A program made the translations under genes and the position numbers. The notes beneath the pieces are model-generated. The model saw only the letters and a program-made list of their open reading frames with translations, had not been told where the DNA came from and ran no database searches. This document shows positions 8,446 through 21,298 of a DNA stretch of 64,000 nucleotides, piece by piece; positions within the stretch are counted from its first letter, which is position 1; the number at the start of each line of letters is the position of its first letter. This DNA is from Halichoerus grypus (lineage: Eukaryota > Chordata > Mammalia > Carnivora > Phocidae): NCBI RefSeq assembly GCF_964656455.1, contig NC_135714.1:63389850-63453849 (forward strand), written 5' to 3'.

Positions 8446-11400
8446 TTATGTTTCACAAATAAGTGAAACCATATGATAATTGACTTTCTCTGCTTCACTT
8501 ATTTCACTTAGCATAATCTCCTCCAGTACCATCCATGTTGATGTAAAGGTTGGATATTCATCCTTTCTGATGGCTGAGTAATATTCCATTGTATATATGG
8601 ACCATGTCTTCTTTATCCATTCGTCTGTGGAAGGGCATCTTGGCTCTTTCCACAATTTGGCTATTGTGGACATTGCTGCTATGAACATTGGGGTGCATAT
8701 GGCCCTTCTTTTCACTACATCTGTGTCTTTGGGGTAAATACATAGTAGTGCAGTTGCTGGGTCATAGGGTAGAGCTCTATTTTTAATTTTTTGAGGCACC
8801 TCCACACTGTTTTCCAAAGTGGCTGTACCAACTTGCATTCCCACCAAGAGTGTAAGAGGGTTCCCCTTTCTCCACAACCTCTCCAACATTTGTTGTTTCT
8901 TGCCTTGTCATTTTTTGCCATTCCAACTGGTGTAAGGTGATATCTCAGTGTGGTTTTGATTTGGATTTCCCTGATGGCTAATGATGATGAACATTTTTTC
9001 ATGTGTCTGTTAGCCATTTGTATATCTTCTTTGGAGAAGTGTCTGTTCATGTCTTCTGCCCATTTTCTGACTTGATTATTTGTTTTTTGGGTGTTGAGTT
9101 TGAGAAGTTCTTTATAGATCTTGGATATCAGCCCTTTGTCTATAGTGTCATTTGTAAATATCTTCTCCCATTCTGTGGGTTGCCTCTTTGTTTTTTGACT
9201 GTTTCCTTTGCTGTGCAGAAGCTTTTTATCTTGATGAAATCCCAAAAGTTCATTTTTGCTTTTGTTTCACTAGCCTTTGGAGATGTATCTTGAAAGAAGT
9301 TGCTGTGGCCAATGTCGAAGAGGTTCTCCTCTAGCATTTTGATGGATTCCTGTCTCACATTGAGGTCTTTCATCCATTTTGAGTTTATCTTTGTGTATGG
9401 TGTAAGTGAATGGTTGAGTTTCATTCTTCTGTTTATAGCTGCCCAGTTTTCCCAGCACCATTTATTGAAGAGACTGTCTTTTTCCCATTGCATATTTTTT
9501 CCTGCTTTGTCGAAGATTATTTGACCATTGAGTTGAGAGTCCATATCTGGGCTCTCTATTCTGTTCCATTGGTCTATATGTCTGTTTTTGTACCAGTACC
9601 GTGCTGTCTTGGTGATCATGGCTTTGTAATATAGATTGAAATCAGACAGCATGATGCCCCTAGCTTTGTTTTTCTTTTTCAACATTTCCTTGGCGATTCA
9701 GGGCCTTTTCTGATTCCATACACATTTTAAGATTGTTTGTTCCAGTACTTTGAAAAATGCCATTGGAATTTTGATTGGGATGGTGTTGAAGGTATAGATT
9801 GCTCTGGGCAGCATAGACATTTTAACAGTGTTTATTCTTCTGATCCATGAGCATGGAATACTTTTCTATCTTTCTGTGTCTTCTTCAATTTCTTTCATGA
9901 GTGTTCTGTAGCTCCTAGAGTATAGATCCTTTACCTCTTTGGTTAGGTTTATTCTGAGGTATCTTATGGTTTTTGGTGCTATTATAAATGGAAGTGATTC
10001 TTTAATTTCTCTTTCTACAGTTGCATTGTTAGTGAATAGGAAAGCAGCTGATTTCTGTGCATTGATTTTGTATCCTGCCACATTACTGAATTGCTGTATG
10101 AGTTCTAGTAATTTGGGGGTGGAGTCTTTTGGATTTTCCACATGAAGTATCATGTCATCTGCAAAGAGAGAGAGTTTGACTTCCTCTTTGCCAATTTGAA
10201 TACCTTTTATTTCTTTTTGTTGTCTGATTGCTGTTGCTAGGATTTCTAGTACTATGTAGACCAATAGTGGCAAGACTGGGCACCCTTGTCATGTTCCTGA
10301 TCTTAAGGGAAAGGCTCTCAGCTTTTCCCCATTGAGGATGATATTCGCTGTGGGTTTTTCATAGATGGATTTTATGAAATTGAGGAATGTTCCTTCTATC
10401 CCTATACTCTGAAGAGTTTTAATCAGGAAAGGTTGCTGTATTTTGTCAAATGCTTCTTCTGCATCAATTGAGAGAACCATGTGGTTCTTCTCCCTCCTCT
10501 TATTAATGTGTTCTATCACACTGATTGATTTGCGAATGTTGAACCAACTGTGCATGCTGGGGATAAATCCCACTTGGTAGTGGTGGATAATCCTTTTGAT
10601 GTATTGTTGGATCCTATTAGCTAGGATTTTGTTGAGGATTTTGGAATCCATATTCATCAGGGATATCGGTCTGAAATTGTCCTTTTTGATGGGGTCTTTG
10701 CCTGGTTTGGGGATCATAGAATGATTCTGGAAGTTTTCCTTCTGTTTCTATTTTTTGAAACAGCTTCAGGAGAATAGGTATTATTTCTCCTTTGAATGTT
10801 TGGTAGAATTCCCCAGGGAATCCATCAGGCCCTGGACTCTTGTTTTTTGGGAGGATTTTGATCACTGCTTCAATCTCATTACTGGTTATTGGCCTATTCA
10901 GGTTGTCAATTTCTTCCTTTTTCAGTCTTGGTAGTTTGTAGATTGCCAGGAAGGCATCCATTTCTTTCAGGTTGCTTAATTTATTGGCATATAGTTGTTG
11001 ATAATAATTTCTAATAATTGTTTCTATTTCCTTGGTGTTAGTTGTGATCTCTACCCTTTCATTCATGATTTTATTAATTTGGGTCCTTTCTCTTTTCTTT
11101 TGGATTAGTCTGGCCAGTGGTTTATTGATCTTATTAATTCTTTCAAAGAATCAACTTCTAGTTTCATTGATCTGATCTACTGTGTTTCTGGTTTCTAATT
11201 CATTGATCTCTGCTCTAATCTTAATTATTTCTCGTCTACTGTGTGGCTTAGGCATCATTTGTTGCTTTTTCTCCAGTTCCTTAAGGTGTAGAGTTAGTTG
11301 GTGAATTCGGGATTTTTCTATTTTTTTGAGTGAGGCTTGGATGGCTATGTATTTCCCCCTTAGGACTGCCTTTGCAGTATCCCATAGGTTTTGGACCGAT

Positions 11401-12242
11401 GTGTTTTCATTGTCATTGGTTTCCATGAATTGTTTAAGTTCTTTGATTTCCTGGCTGACCCAAACATTCTTAAGCAGGCTGGTCTTTAGCTTCCAATTGT
11501 TTGAATGTCTTCCAAATTTTTTCTTGTGATTGAGTTCCAGTTTTAGAGCATTATGGTCTGAGAAGATGCAGGGAATAATCTCGGTCTTTTGGTATCGGTT
11601 GAGACCTGATTTGTGACCCAGTATGTGGTCTATTCTGGAGAAAGTTCTATGTGCGCTCGAAAAGAATGAGTATTCTGTTGTTTTAGGGTGGGATGTTCTG
11701 TATATATCCATGAGGTCCATCTGGTCCAGTGTGTCATTAAAAGTTCTTGTTTCATTGTTGATTTTCTGCTTAGATGATCTGTCTATTGCTGAGAGTGGAG
11801 TATTGAGGTCTCCTACAATTAACGTATTATTATCAATATGACTCTTTATTTTGGTTAACAGTTGGCTTATGTAGATGGCTGCTCCCATGTTGGGGGCATA
11901 GATATTTACAATTGTTAGATCTTCTTGTTGGATAGACACTTTAAGAATGATATAGTGTCCTTCTGTATCTCTAACTACAGTCTTTAGCTTAAAATCTAAT
12001 TTGTCTGGTATAAGAATTGCTTCCCTAGTTTTCTTTTGAGGTCCGTTGGCATGGGAGATGGATCTCCATCCTTTCACTTTCAGTCTGGATGTATCTTTAG
12101 GTTCAAAATGAGTCTCTTGTACACAGCCTATGGATGGGTCCTGTCTTTTTATCCAATCTGCAACCCTGTGCCGTTTTATGGGAGCATTTAGGCAGTTCAC
12201 GTTGAGAGTGATTATTGAAAGATATGAATTTCTTTTCATCAT
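8446..12242 (-). pseudogene. L1 ORF2 (endonuclease-reverse transcriptase), broken
   Basis: Starts at 12242 and stays open for 363 codons. The endonuclease catalytic residues are all present at their usual numbers: Asn14, Glu43, Asp145, Asn147, Asp205, His230. The frame is cut by TGA at 11151-11153 (the Trp of '..TRSWFF..' in relatives). It resumes as the RT N-terminal part (10617-11066), shifts frame near 10700, and is cut again by TGA at 10289-10291 (CGA to TGA in the 'SGTRQGCP' motif). The RT active site FADD lies at about 10154-10165. The C-terminal Cys-rich/zinc-knuckle part lies in shifted frames at 9140-9685, 8715-9245 and 8446-8889 ('[19 protein letters not shown]'). Confidence 0.9.
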
Positions 12243-13187
12243 GTTGCCCGTGAAGACCTTGTTTTTATAGATTGTCTTTGTAAATTTCTGTTGTATATCA
12301 CTCTTGGGGTCTTTCTCCTTTTATAGAACCTTCCCCTTAATGTATCTTGCAGGGCCAGCTTAGTGGTCACATATTCTTTCAGTTTCTGCCAGTCTTGGAA
12401 GCTCTGCATCTCTCCATCCATTCTAAATAACAGCCTTGCTGGATAAAGTATTCTTGGCTGCATGTTCTTCTCATTTAGTACCCTGAATATGTCTTGCCAG
12501 GCCTTTCTGGCTTGCCAGGTCTCTGTGGATAGGTCTGACGTTATTCTGATGTTCCTCCCTCTGTACGTAAGGAATCTCTTCCCCCTAACTGCCCTTAAGA
12601 TGGTTTCCTTGGTTCTAAGATTTGCGAGTTTTACTATTACATGCTGGGGTGTTGGTCTGTTTTCCTTGATCTTGGGAGGGGTCCTCTCTGCCTCTAGGAC
12701 AGGAATGTTTGTTTCATTCCCCAGATTAGGGAAGTTCTCAGCCACGATTTGCTCAAATACATCTTCTAGTCCTCTCTCTATATATATCCCCTCAGGGATC
12801 CCAATAATTCTGACATTGGAATGTTTCATGGCATCACTTACTTCTCCAATTCTGTTTTCATGGATTATAAGCTGTTTTTCCCTCCTCTTTTTCTTTCTTT
12901 TCTATCAATTTGTCTTCTAGGTCACTAATTCATTCTTCTGCCTCATCTAGATTAGATTGGATCTCATTGATAGCATTTTTAAGTTCTGCCAGTTCAGCTT
13001 TCATTTCTGCCCTTAGAGACTCTGTGTTGCCATTAATTGATTTCTCCATTCTAGCTATTGTCTTCACAATTGCTACCCTGAATTCCATTTCCGACATCTT
13101 GGTTATATCTGTATCCATTTGTAAATCTGTGGCAGAAGTCACAGTCTCTGAGTCTTTCTTATTTTGGGGGTTCCTCCTCCTAGTCAT
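12239..13187 (-). pseudogene. L1 ORF1 (RNA-binding chaperone), broken
   Basis: N-terminal part at 12930-13187 (85 codons): basic start MTRRRNPQNKK, then a heptad-like, coiled-coil-forming region (SLRAEMKAELAELKNAINE). It ends at TGA 12930-12932, where relatives have CGA (Arg), a CpG decay. A frameshift follows at about 12850. The RRM and C-terminal domains are open at 12239-12829, including RIIGIPEG and 'LYPARLLFRMDGE', hallmarks of L1 ORF1p. ORF1 and ORF2 abut, the ORF2 start overlapping the ORF1 end by a few bases. Confidence 0.88.
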
Positions 13188-14076
13188 TCTGTTGAGGGGT
13201 GGTTGAAAGAATGTACAGAGTCCAAATTATTGACCACAACCCAAGCAAGATGCACCTGTTTTATAGGGACCTTAGGGTTGTCAGCCTCTTGTTCTCCCAG
13301 CCTGTCTTCTGGGGGAGGGGCCTGCCACACTGTTACTCAGGCAACCCTGTTTGGGCAGAGTTGCCCTGCCCCCTGTGGGGGAGGATGGGCTCAGTGAAAA
13401 CTGGTTTTTTGGGGCTTTTGTTTTCTGGCGCTTTCCCTGGTGGTTTTCTGCGTCTCTTCCGAGAGTCAGAGCAGAAGAGACCATTTCCAACCCTCTGCCT
13501 CAGAGCAGAGAGATTGCAGTCTGTTCTTCAGTGAGCTCTCCAGGCCACACTATCTCTGTTTCTGTCTATGCTGCTAAAAACTGCAGCATCATGGGTTGTG
13601 CGCCCCTCAGCATCACTCTCAGTCCTCGCCTCCAGGTTGGGGCATGTCTCTGCCCTTTGTACTTCTAAAACTGCCAGCTGCCCCCAGATCGCACGTGCAG
13701 CCCCACCACTCCAGGTTTCAGTCCAGGGGGCTGCCCTGTAATCCTTTCCCCACTGCTACCGGTCTGTGAGTCTGTGCCCTGTCCCCAGTGCGGGAGGCTA
13801 TTGCTCACCATCGGTGCAGAATCCCAACGGCTCCCTCCCCCTTCCATTTATCTCCCGCTATCTGCCCGCGGAATCACAGCTCCCTGCTTCATACCTCGAA
13901 ACCATCTGCCTGCAATATTCTGTTTGTAGAGATCCAGATATATCTTCTTACATCTCAGGCTGATTTTGTGGGTGTTCAGAGGGGTCTGTTGGATATCCAG
14001 CTCAATGCAAGGACCAGATGGAATAGGGTCCCCTACTCCTCCGCCATCTTTTCCCCCTCCAAACATGAATCTTTTT

Positions 14077-15948
14077 TTATGTTATGTTTATCACCATACA
14101 TTACATCATTAGTTTTTGATGTAGTGTACCATGATTCATTGTTTGCATATAACACCCAGTGCTCCATTCAATACGTGCCCTCTTTAATACCCATCACCAG
14201 GCTCACCCATCCCCCCACCCCCCTCCCCTCTAGAACCCTCAGTTTGTTTCTCAGAGTCCATAGTCTCTCATGGTTCGTCTCCCCCTCTGATTTCCCCCCC
14301 TTCATTTTTCCCTTCCTACTATCTTCTTCTTTTTTTTAAAACATATAATGTATTGTTTGTTTCAGAGGTACAGGTCTGTGATTCAACAGTCCTACATAAT
14401 TCACAGTGCTCACCACAGCACATACCCTCCCCAATGTCTATCACCCAGCCACCCCATCCCTCCCACCCCCCACCACTCCAGCAACCCTCAGTTTGTTTCC
14501 TGAGATTAAGAATTCCTCATATCAGTGAGATCATATGATACATGTCTTTCTCTGATTGACTTATTTCGTTCCGCATAATACCCTCCAGTTCCATCCACGT
14601 CATTGCAAATGGCAAGATTTCATTCCTTTTGATGGCTGCATAATATTCTGTTGTATATATATACCACATCTTCTTCATCCATTCATCTGTCGATGGACAT
14701 CTTGGCTCTTTCCACAGTTTGGCTATTATGGACATTGCTGCTATAAACATCAGGCTGCTCATACCCCTTCACATCACTACATTTGTATCTTTGGGGTAAA
14801 TACCCAGTAGTGCAATTGCTGGGTTGTAGGGTAGCTCTATTTTCAACTTTTTGAGGAACCTCCATACTGTATTCCAGAGTGGCTGCACCAACTTGCATTC
14901 CGAGCAACAGTGTAAGAGGGTTCCCCTTTCTCTGCATCCCCACCAACATCTGTCATTTCCTGACTTGTTAATTTTAGCCATTCTGACTGGTGTGAGGTGG
15001 TATCTAATTGAGGTTTTGATTTGGATTTCCCTGATGCCGAGCGATGTTGAGCACTTTTTCATGTGTGTGTTGACCATTTGGGTGTCTTCTTTGCAGAAAT
15101 GTCTGTTTGTGTCTTCTGCCCATTTCTTGACTGGATCATTTGTTCTTTGGGTGTTGAGTTTAAAAAGTTCTTTATAGATTTTGGATACTAGCCCTTTATC
15201 TGATATGTCATTGGCAAATATCTTCTCCCATCCTGTTGGTTGTCTTTTGGTTTTGTTGACTGCTTCTTTTGCTGCGCAAAAGCTTTTTATCTTGATGAAG
15301 TCCCAATAGTTCATTTTTGCCCTTGCTTCCCTTGCCTTTGGCGATGTGTCCAGGAAGAAGTTGCTGTGGCTGAGGTCGAAGAGGTTGCTGCCTGTGTTCT
15401 CCTTTAGGATTTTGATGGACTCCTATCTCACATTTAGGTCTTTCAACCATTTGGAGTCTATTTTTGTGTGTGGTGTAAGGAAATGGTCCAGTTTCATTCT
15501 TCTGCACGTGGCTGTCCAATTTTCCCAACACCATTTGTTGAAGAGACTGTCTTTTCTCCATTGGATATTCTTTCCTACTTTGTCAAAGATTAGTTGACCA
15601 TAGAGTTGAGGGTCCATTTCTGGGCTCTCTATTCTGTTCCATTGATCTATGTGTCTGTTGTTGTGCCAGTCCCATACTGTCTTGATGATTACAGCTTTGT
15701 AATAGAGCTTGGAGTCCAGAATTGTGATGCCGCCAGCTTTGCTTTTCTTTTTTAATATTCCTCTGGCTATTTGGGGTCTTTTCTGGTTCCATACAAATTT
15801 TAGGATTATTTGTTCCATTTCTTTGAAAAAAGTTGATGGTATTTTGATGGGGATTGCATTGAATGTGTAGATTGCTCTCGGTAGCATTGAAATCTTCACA
15901 ATATTTGTTCTTCCAATCCATGAGCATGGAACGTTTTTCCATTTCTTT
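14077..15948 (-). mobile_element. 5'-truncated L1 with tandem 3' UTR modules
   Basis: Minus-orientation L1 containing the last ~1.4 kb of ORF2 in shifted frames (15423-15953, 14769-15314, 14517-14762, including '[19 protein letters not shown]'). It is followed by two 3' UTR-like modules: 14346-14520 resembles the 3' UTR of the L1s at 875 and 19316, and 14077-14330 resembles that of the L1 at 8162. They are joined by an A-rich seam (T-rich on plus, 14325-14345). Flanked by aacatgaatctttt (14062-14075) and aacacagaatctttt (15949-15963). Confidence 0.85.
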
Positions 15949-15963
15949 AACACAGAATCTTTT

Positions 15964-16435
15964 GATTGTTAGTCTATAATACTTCCACATGTTCTAAAAT
16001 AAGTACCTCTGAAATAATCATTGGCACCATCTTATTTGTGAAGACATTCAACTTTACAAGGTAATTGTTATTTTATTTTATTATATTCCATACAACGCAG
16101 ATGCTTTAATGGTGGACATACTATTCAGAATAGTCTCCCCAAATCAGATATTTCTTTAAAAAGTTTTTACACATAGGATTGTTACAATTAGAGTTTTTAA
16201 ACTAATTGACTTTCTATTATTACTTATTTATCTTTCAGGCTACTCTTTTAGCAATTACTTCCTAATATAAAATCTTTTAAATGATGTTCATAGTGTCAAG
16301 TTTAAAATTTATTTGTTCATTCAGTAATTTGATGAATGTTTTGAAAGGTTGCTATATGTGGGCTCTATTTTAGGGAATAATATAGTGGTGCATAAAATGC
16401 TCTTCCTGCCCTTATTACAACCTCTAAGTTAAGAA
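15964..16435. other. Intergenic, AT-rich
   Basis: No gene or clear repeat. 16300-16395 ('caagtttaaaatttatttgttcattcag') is weakly reminiscent of an old interspersed repeat but too diverged to name. Confidence 0.35.
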
Positions 16436-16439
16436 AAGT

Positions 16440-16665
16440 CTGAACGAAATGTATTCATCTATATTGACATATCTTCCTTCACACCTCATGTTTAGAGAGC
16501 CATTAATTTAATTATTATTTTTCCCCTGTCAAGCCCACTAAATTATAAGTTCAATGAGGCAAATATCTTGTTTGTTTTATTCAGCTTTGTATCTTCAGTA
16601 CTTATAACAGTGCCTGACCCAAAGCAGAAACTCAATAAATATTTGTTGAATGAGATAATGAATAC
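16440..16665 (+). mobile_element. L2 (LINE-2) 3' end fragment
   Basis: Ends with 'cagtgcctgacccaaagcagaaactcaataaatatttgttgaatgag', the diagnostic 3' end of mammalian L2 in forward orientation, preceded by 'aagttcaatgaggcaaatatcttg'. Recognised by eye; the left boundary is approximate. Confidence 0.65.
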
Positions 16666-19315
16666 CACTATATGTGGTCCTCACTTTATGGTCATAAAGT
16701 CAAGATAATTTTAATTTTGATTGCTGGATGGGCTATTGGTTATTCACTTTACAATCTAATATAATAAGGAGGTTGATTAGTACATAAAGGAATGAATAAA
16801 TGAGAAGATATATGATGAAGTTACTACAGTAAAATATTAATTGCAGAATCTATGTGGTGGATTTGATGGTGTTGGTGGTAAAGTTCTTTCAACTTTTCTG
16901 TATGCTTGCAAATTTTTATAACAAAATGTTGGGGAAGTGTTATGCAAATAAAAAGCTGGTCAAGCAGCAAAAAACAGTTAATAGAGATCTATTTCATACA
17001 GGTTCTTTTGTTTGTTTGGAGGGACAGTTAAAAGGAATAAAAGAGTCACTGCCAAGTGTATGTTAATTTGAGAGATTCTATAGTGGAAAAATCTAGTTAA
17101 AGTTGTTCATCTCAAGACACCATTAATTGTGAACCATTTTTATTAAGATATTTGCAGTTTTATTGGAGGAATTTTCTTCTGTCCTTTATAAACTTTGTAA
17201 ATACTAGGAAGCCAGCTGCATGTTTAACTCTTCAGCTTTTGAAAAGAAATATCGGGCATTCAAGAATACTGCTATTCTTTTCAACCTATAAAGAATGGGA
17301 ATCAGTTTTGAAAGTTTCAATTTAACCAAATTTGGACTTATCTTGGTCTTGAATTTGAGAGTTTGTGCCCTGATATAAAGGGTATTGAATCATGTAGTTT
17401 GTGGCTAGGAAATTTAACTTTTTTTTTTAGATTGTGTCATAACCAATGCATCATCACAGTTGGTAATCTTCAAAACACTGACGCATTTTTCTACATGCTG
17501 TTCCCAAATGTGCTGGACCAGCTGTTGAGAGCCATGCCATCCAATCGCCTGGAAGACCTCTTCTTGGACCACAAATCACCTAACGTAGTATTCTTCTTTG
17601 TTCTAATAAAGAATGGAAAATTAAAGCAAGCTACCGTGGTTTATTACTCATGTTTTCTCTGTTAAGCATGGGCTGTGGGAATCACTGCATCCACATTAGG
17701 CGGCCTTGGCATTCTAGGTAAGCATTCATAACAGACAAGCAAATGAGTTTAATATTCATGGCTATGAAAGTGATTTTATGAATGTTTGATTCTTGAAATT
17801 TTTGATTGTGTGTGTGTGTGTGTGTGTGTGTGTTCTTTGTCATTTTCCCAGTGAAAATTGCCCTGACACTGTTCTCAATGTTAATGTATTCCTGCTTACA
17901 TTTGACTTTGGAATATGTTACGGCTAATTATCATTACACAGGATGAAAGATCAGAGCCCTGAGTGAGGCGCCTGGGTTTAGGAACAAAGGGAGGCCAATT
18001 CAGCATCTTGGCTCTAGGCCCAACAATTGTAATCAAACATCTTGAAACTGGTGGGGTCTTTGCATCCATTTTTTTTTTCTTTTTCTCCCTCAGTTTTTGA
18101 AAGGGGGTAGGGGAATGGGGTTAAGGGTTTGAAGGGGCTGAATTTTCCCCTTGAACATGATGTCAATATGTTGGCATGTCTCCTTTTATTAAGATGCCAT
18201 CCAACTGATAACAAGTCCTGCTGTGTTTTACCAACATAAAAAATTAGACTGGAGACCGAGGAGCGGCAGGTGGCTTTTGGCACCAAGAAATAATCACACT
18301 TGATGTGGAAAGTAAAGTAAAAGGAGCCATCTGTTCACTGCAGGAGGACGTGAAAAATCACATTAACATATTGTCACTAACATCATGAAATACACAGTTA
18401 ATAATAAATTTAGTTATCATGGCAAGTCGCATTGGATACTTACTCTGAAAATGCAGAATGTGAAAGATGCTCTTTCTTGCCCACCCCCATCTTTTTTTTT
18501 CTGGAAAAAAAAAAATACAGCCGTTAAATCGTTCCTTGATGTGTGTGTGTGTGTGTGTGTGTGTGGTAGGGTTGGGGGAGGAAAGTGTTTCATTTTAAAG
18601 CCTGGCTGTGGTTCATTGTTGCTGACTAAGTGAGCAGAAGAGCCTCTCAGGCAGATGGAATGAATGACTTTTTTGATTCTATCCGCTATCATCCACCATG
18701 TTACTCTATAGCTTCTTACCTGGATAGAGGAAAAGAGATGTAGGAGAGGAAAAGTTTGTTCCAGTGATGTCCCTTGTACAAGACCCAGACCATGCAAACC
18801 CTTTTATGAAAGGCATGGGGGTGGCAGAGCACAGCCACAGAAAAGAATCGGAGGCTGTGGCCTTTTCTTGAATGTCTAGTAGGCATCTGAATCTGCCTTT
18901 AGTTAGTGAAGTGTTCCTGCCACACATTTCCTAGTGGATTTTGTGTGAGATGCCTGCACATACTCTTCAAGAGAACAAATGTGTTAAAGCAATGTGATAG
19001 GAGTGTTCCCTTGCACTTTTTGTGTGTGTGCATGCATGTATTGTTTATATATGTTAAAGAAGCTACAGAGGCTGAAGGTCAAACTGAACTTGGAAAAATG
19101 GGAGTTATTGTTGCTAAGTGATTATTAGAACCATGTTTGCACACCTTTTACTATAACAGTGTGCTATCTAGTTTCTTACAGTCATTGCTTACTATCACTA
19201 TAAATTTGTGACTTGAACACATTATTGGTATTATTAATATCAAGATCTCAATCTCATTATTTACAAAATTACAGTTGTCATATAATAGAATCCTTATTTA
19301 TTTATTTTGTTTGTT
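16666..19315. other. Intergenic block with two GT microsatellites
   Basis: No gene recognised. Contains (GT)n runs at about 17808-17832 and 18540-18565. A coding-looking patch at 17363-17665 (100 codons, plus) has no family I know and no upstream or downstream exon signals. 17840-18000 is repeat-free and moderately complex, with 'ggctaattatcattac' near 17920. Confidence 0.4.
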
Positions 19316-20325
19316 TCAAGTTTTTATTTAAATTCTAATTAGTTAACATATAGTGTAATATTAGTTTCAGGAGTAGAATTTAGTGATTCATTACTTACAT
19401 ATAACACTCAGTGCTCATCACAAGTGCCCTCCTTAATACCCATCCCCCATTTAACCTATCCCTCCCATTCCCTTCCAGCAACCCTCAGTTTGTTCACTAT
19501 AGTTAAGGGTCTATTTTATGGTTTGCCTCTCTCTCTCTTTTTTTTTCCTTTCCCCTGATTCATGTTTTGTTTCTTAAATTCCATGTATGAGTGAAATCAT
19601 ATGGTATTGTCTCTTTCAGACTGACTTATTTCACTTAGCATAATACACTCTAGCTCCATCCACATTGTTGTAAATGGCAAGATTTCATTCTTTTTGATGG
19701 CTGGGTAATAATCCATTGTCTCTATATACCACTTCTTCTTTATCCATTCATCCGTCAATGGACATTTGGGCTCTCCATAATTTGGCTATTATTGATAATA
19801 CTGCAAAAATCAGGGTGCATGTATCCCTTTGAATCAGTATTTTTGTATTCTTTGGGTAAATACTTAGTAGTACAATTGCTGGGTTGTAGGGTAGTTCTAT
19901 TTTTAACTTTTTGAGGAATCTCCATACTGTTTTCCAGAGTGCTGCAACAGTTTACATTCCCACCAACAGTGTAAGAGGGTTCCCCTTTCTCCGCATCCTC
20001 GCCAACATCTGTTGTTTAATTTAGCCATTCTGACAGGTGTGAGGTGATACCTCATTATAGTTTTGATTCGTATTGCCCTGATGATGAGTGATGTTGAGCA
20101 TCTTTTCCTGTGTCTGTTAGCCATCTGTATGTCTTCTTTGGAAAAATGTCTCTTCATGTCTTCTGTCCATTTCTTAACTGGATTATTTGTTTTTTTGGGT
20201 GTTGAGTTTGATAAGTTCTTTTTAGATTTTGGATACTAACCCTTTATCAGGTATGTCATTTACAAATATCTTCTCCCATTCTGAAGGTTGCATTTTAGGT
20301 TTTTTGATTGTTTCCTTCACTGAAT
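19316..20325 (-). mobile_element. 5'-truncated carnivore L1
   Basis: Minus-orientation L1 3' kilobase: 3' UTR at 19316-19600, then the ORF2 tail, with 84 codons open at 19903-20157 ('[22 protein letters not shown]'). The 5' break is near 'gattgtttccttcactg' at 20325. No convincing target-site duplication was found, so it is probably older than the L1s at 8-16 kb. Confidence 0.85.
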
Positions 20326-20329
20326 AAGC

Positions 20330-20949
20330 TGATCAATAGTTATTTCCTATTTGTGGTTGTTGGTCTATGTACAGTCATTATCACATTTCCCAGAGAGCAG
20401 CAATATATAGATAACTTTTTAAATATCTATATGCAATAATGTAAACAACATTAGAATAAGAATCAAGATTTTAGTTCCAGCTCTGACTTGCAGTAGCTTT
20501 GTGACCTTTAACAAGTCAAATTACCTCTCAGGCCCTTTTTCTCAGGGGTAAAATTTAGGTAATCTCTAAAGAAACTTCCCCCTTGTAAAATCTAAAGATT
20601 TTTTTTTAAAATGTTGTCCAATGAAACTTGCTGTTTAGGGCTGGCAACTTTCATTCAAGCAATGACTAGACAGGTGTTTGGAGAGAGATTTGTTCTGTTG
20701 GCTGTAAGGTAGTGGTGGACTTTTCTTCTGTTACATAATGACATTCTATCACTAAGAATGAATGCTACTATGTATTCCTGACTTCACTGTGCACTCTGCC
20801 ACCTCACTCCAATCATCACTGTGTCTCATGAACAGAAATGTACATTTTTTATTTTTAGAAATGTTTCTAAAAATGATACAATTTATGTCCTCTTACTTAG
20901 ATGTTCTGGATACAGAATCCACTGTCTACTGATGAAGAGCCACAGACCT
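20330..20949. other. Intergenic, no recognised element
   Basis: Mixed-composition DNA. 20430-20530 ('gcagtagctttgtgacctttaacaagtcaaattacctctcaggccc') resembles the inverted core of a MIR element, weakly. Confidence 0.35.
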
Positions 20950-21298
20950 GTTAATTTTCTCCAGTAGTCTTGGATCATATGCTGGTTCACTTTCCTGGAT
21001 ATCCTCCCCTCTCAACTATACCATCTCTTTTCCAAGGTAATTTCAGCTTATTTTCATTCTTCAAGGAAACCTTTCCTGATCCCTTAACCTTAGATTCCTT
21101 ATATCCCTTTGCTGTATTCTACCATTGTACCTTATACTTCCCCTTTTCTAACAGTCATTGCACTTGAATTAACTGTTCAGTGTATGGCATTTCTGCTGGG
21201 CTATAAGCCTTGTGAAGGCAGCTCCCTGTCTTTCTGTCATGGTCACCACTAATGCCAGGCATAGAGGGCCATTTAATAAATACCATTTTGTTGATTGA
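20950..21298 (+). mobile_element. L2 (LINE-2) 3' end fragment
   Basis: 'cttcaaggaaacctttcctgatccctt' followed by 'ctgggctataagccttgtgaaggcagctccctgtcttt' and 'ccatttaataaatacc' is the usual order of the L2 3' region in forward orientation. Boundaries are approximate. Confidence 0.65.

Larger units (their letters stand above)
8162..14060 (-). mobile_element. Near full-length carnivore L1, inactivated
   Basis: A 5.9-kb LINE-1 in minus orientation with all parts: 5' UTR (about 13190-14060, beginning with the typical 'gatggcgg'-type end at 14040-14050), ORF1 (12239-13187), ORF2 (8446-12242) and a short 3' UTR (8162-8445). Flanking copies of the target site are aaacacaaaatcttttt (8145-8161) and aaacatgaatcttttt (14061-14076), which differ slightly. 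Both ORFs are broken by nonsense codons and frameshifts, so it should not be autonomous. Confidence 0.92.

Noticed and set aside
9003..9634. Plus-strand frames across the L1 (also 9939-10145, 11326-11841, 12462-13206)
   Set aside because: Antisense shadows of L1 ORF1 and ORF2.
17363..17665. 100-codon plus frame with a coding-like middle part
   Set aside because: No protein family recognised, no flanking exon or retrocopy signals; a protein search would decide, but I cannot support a gene.
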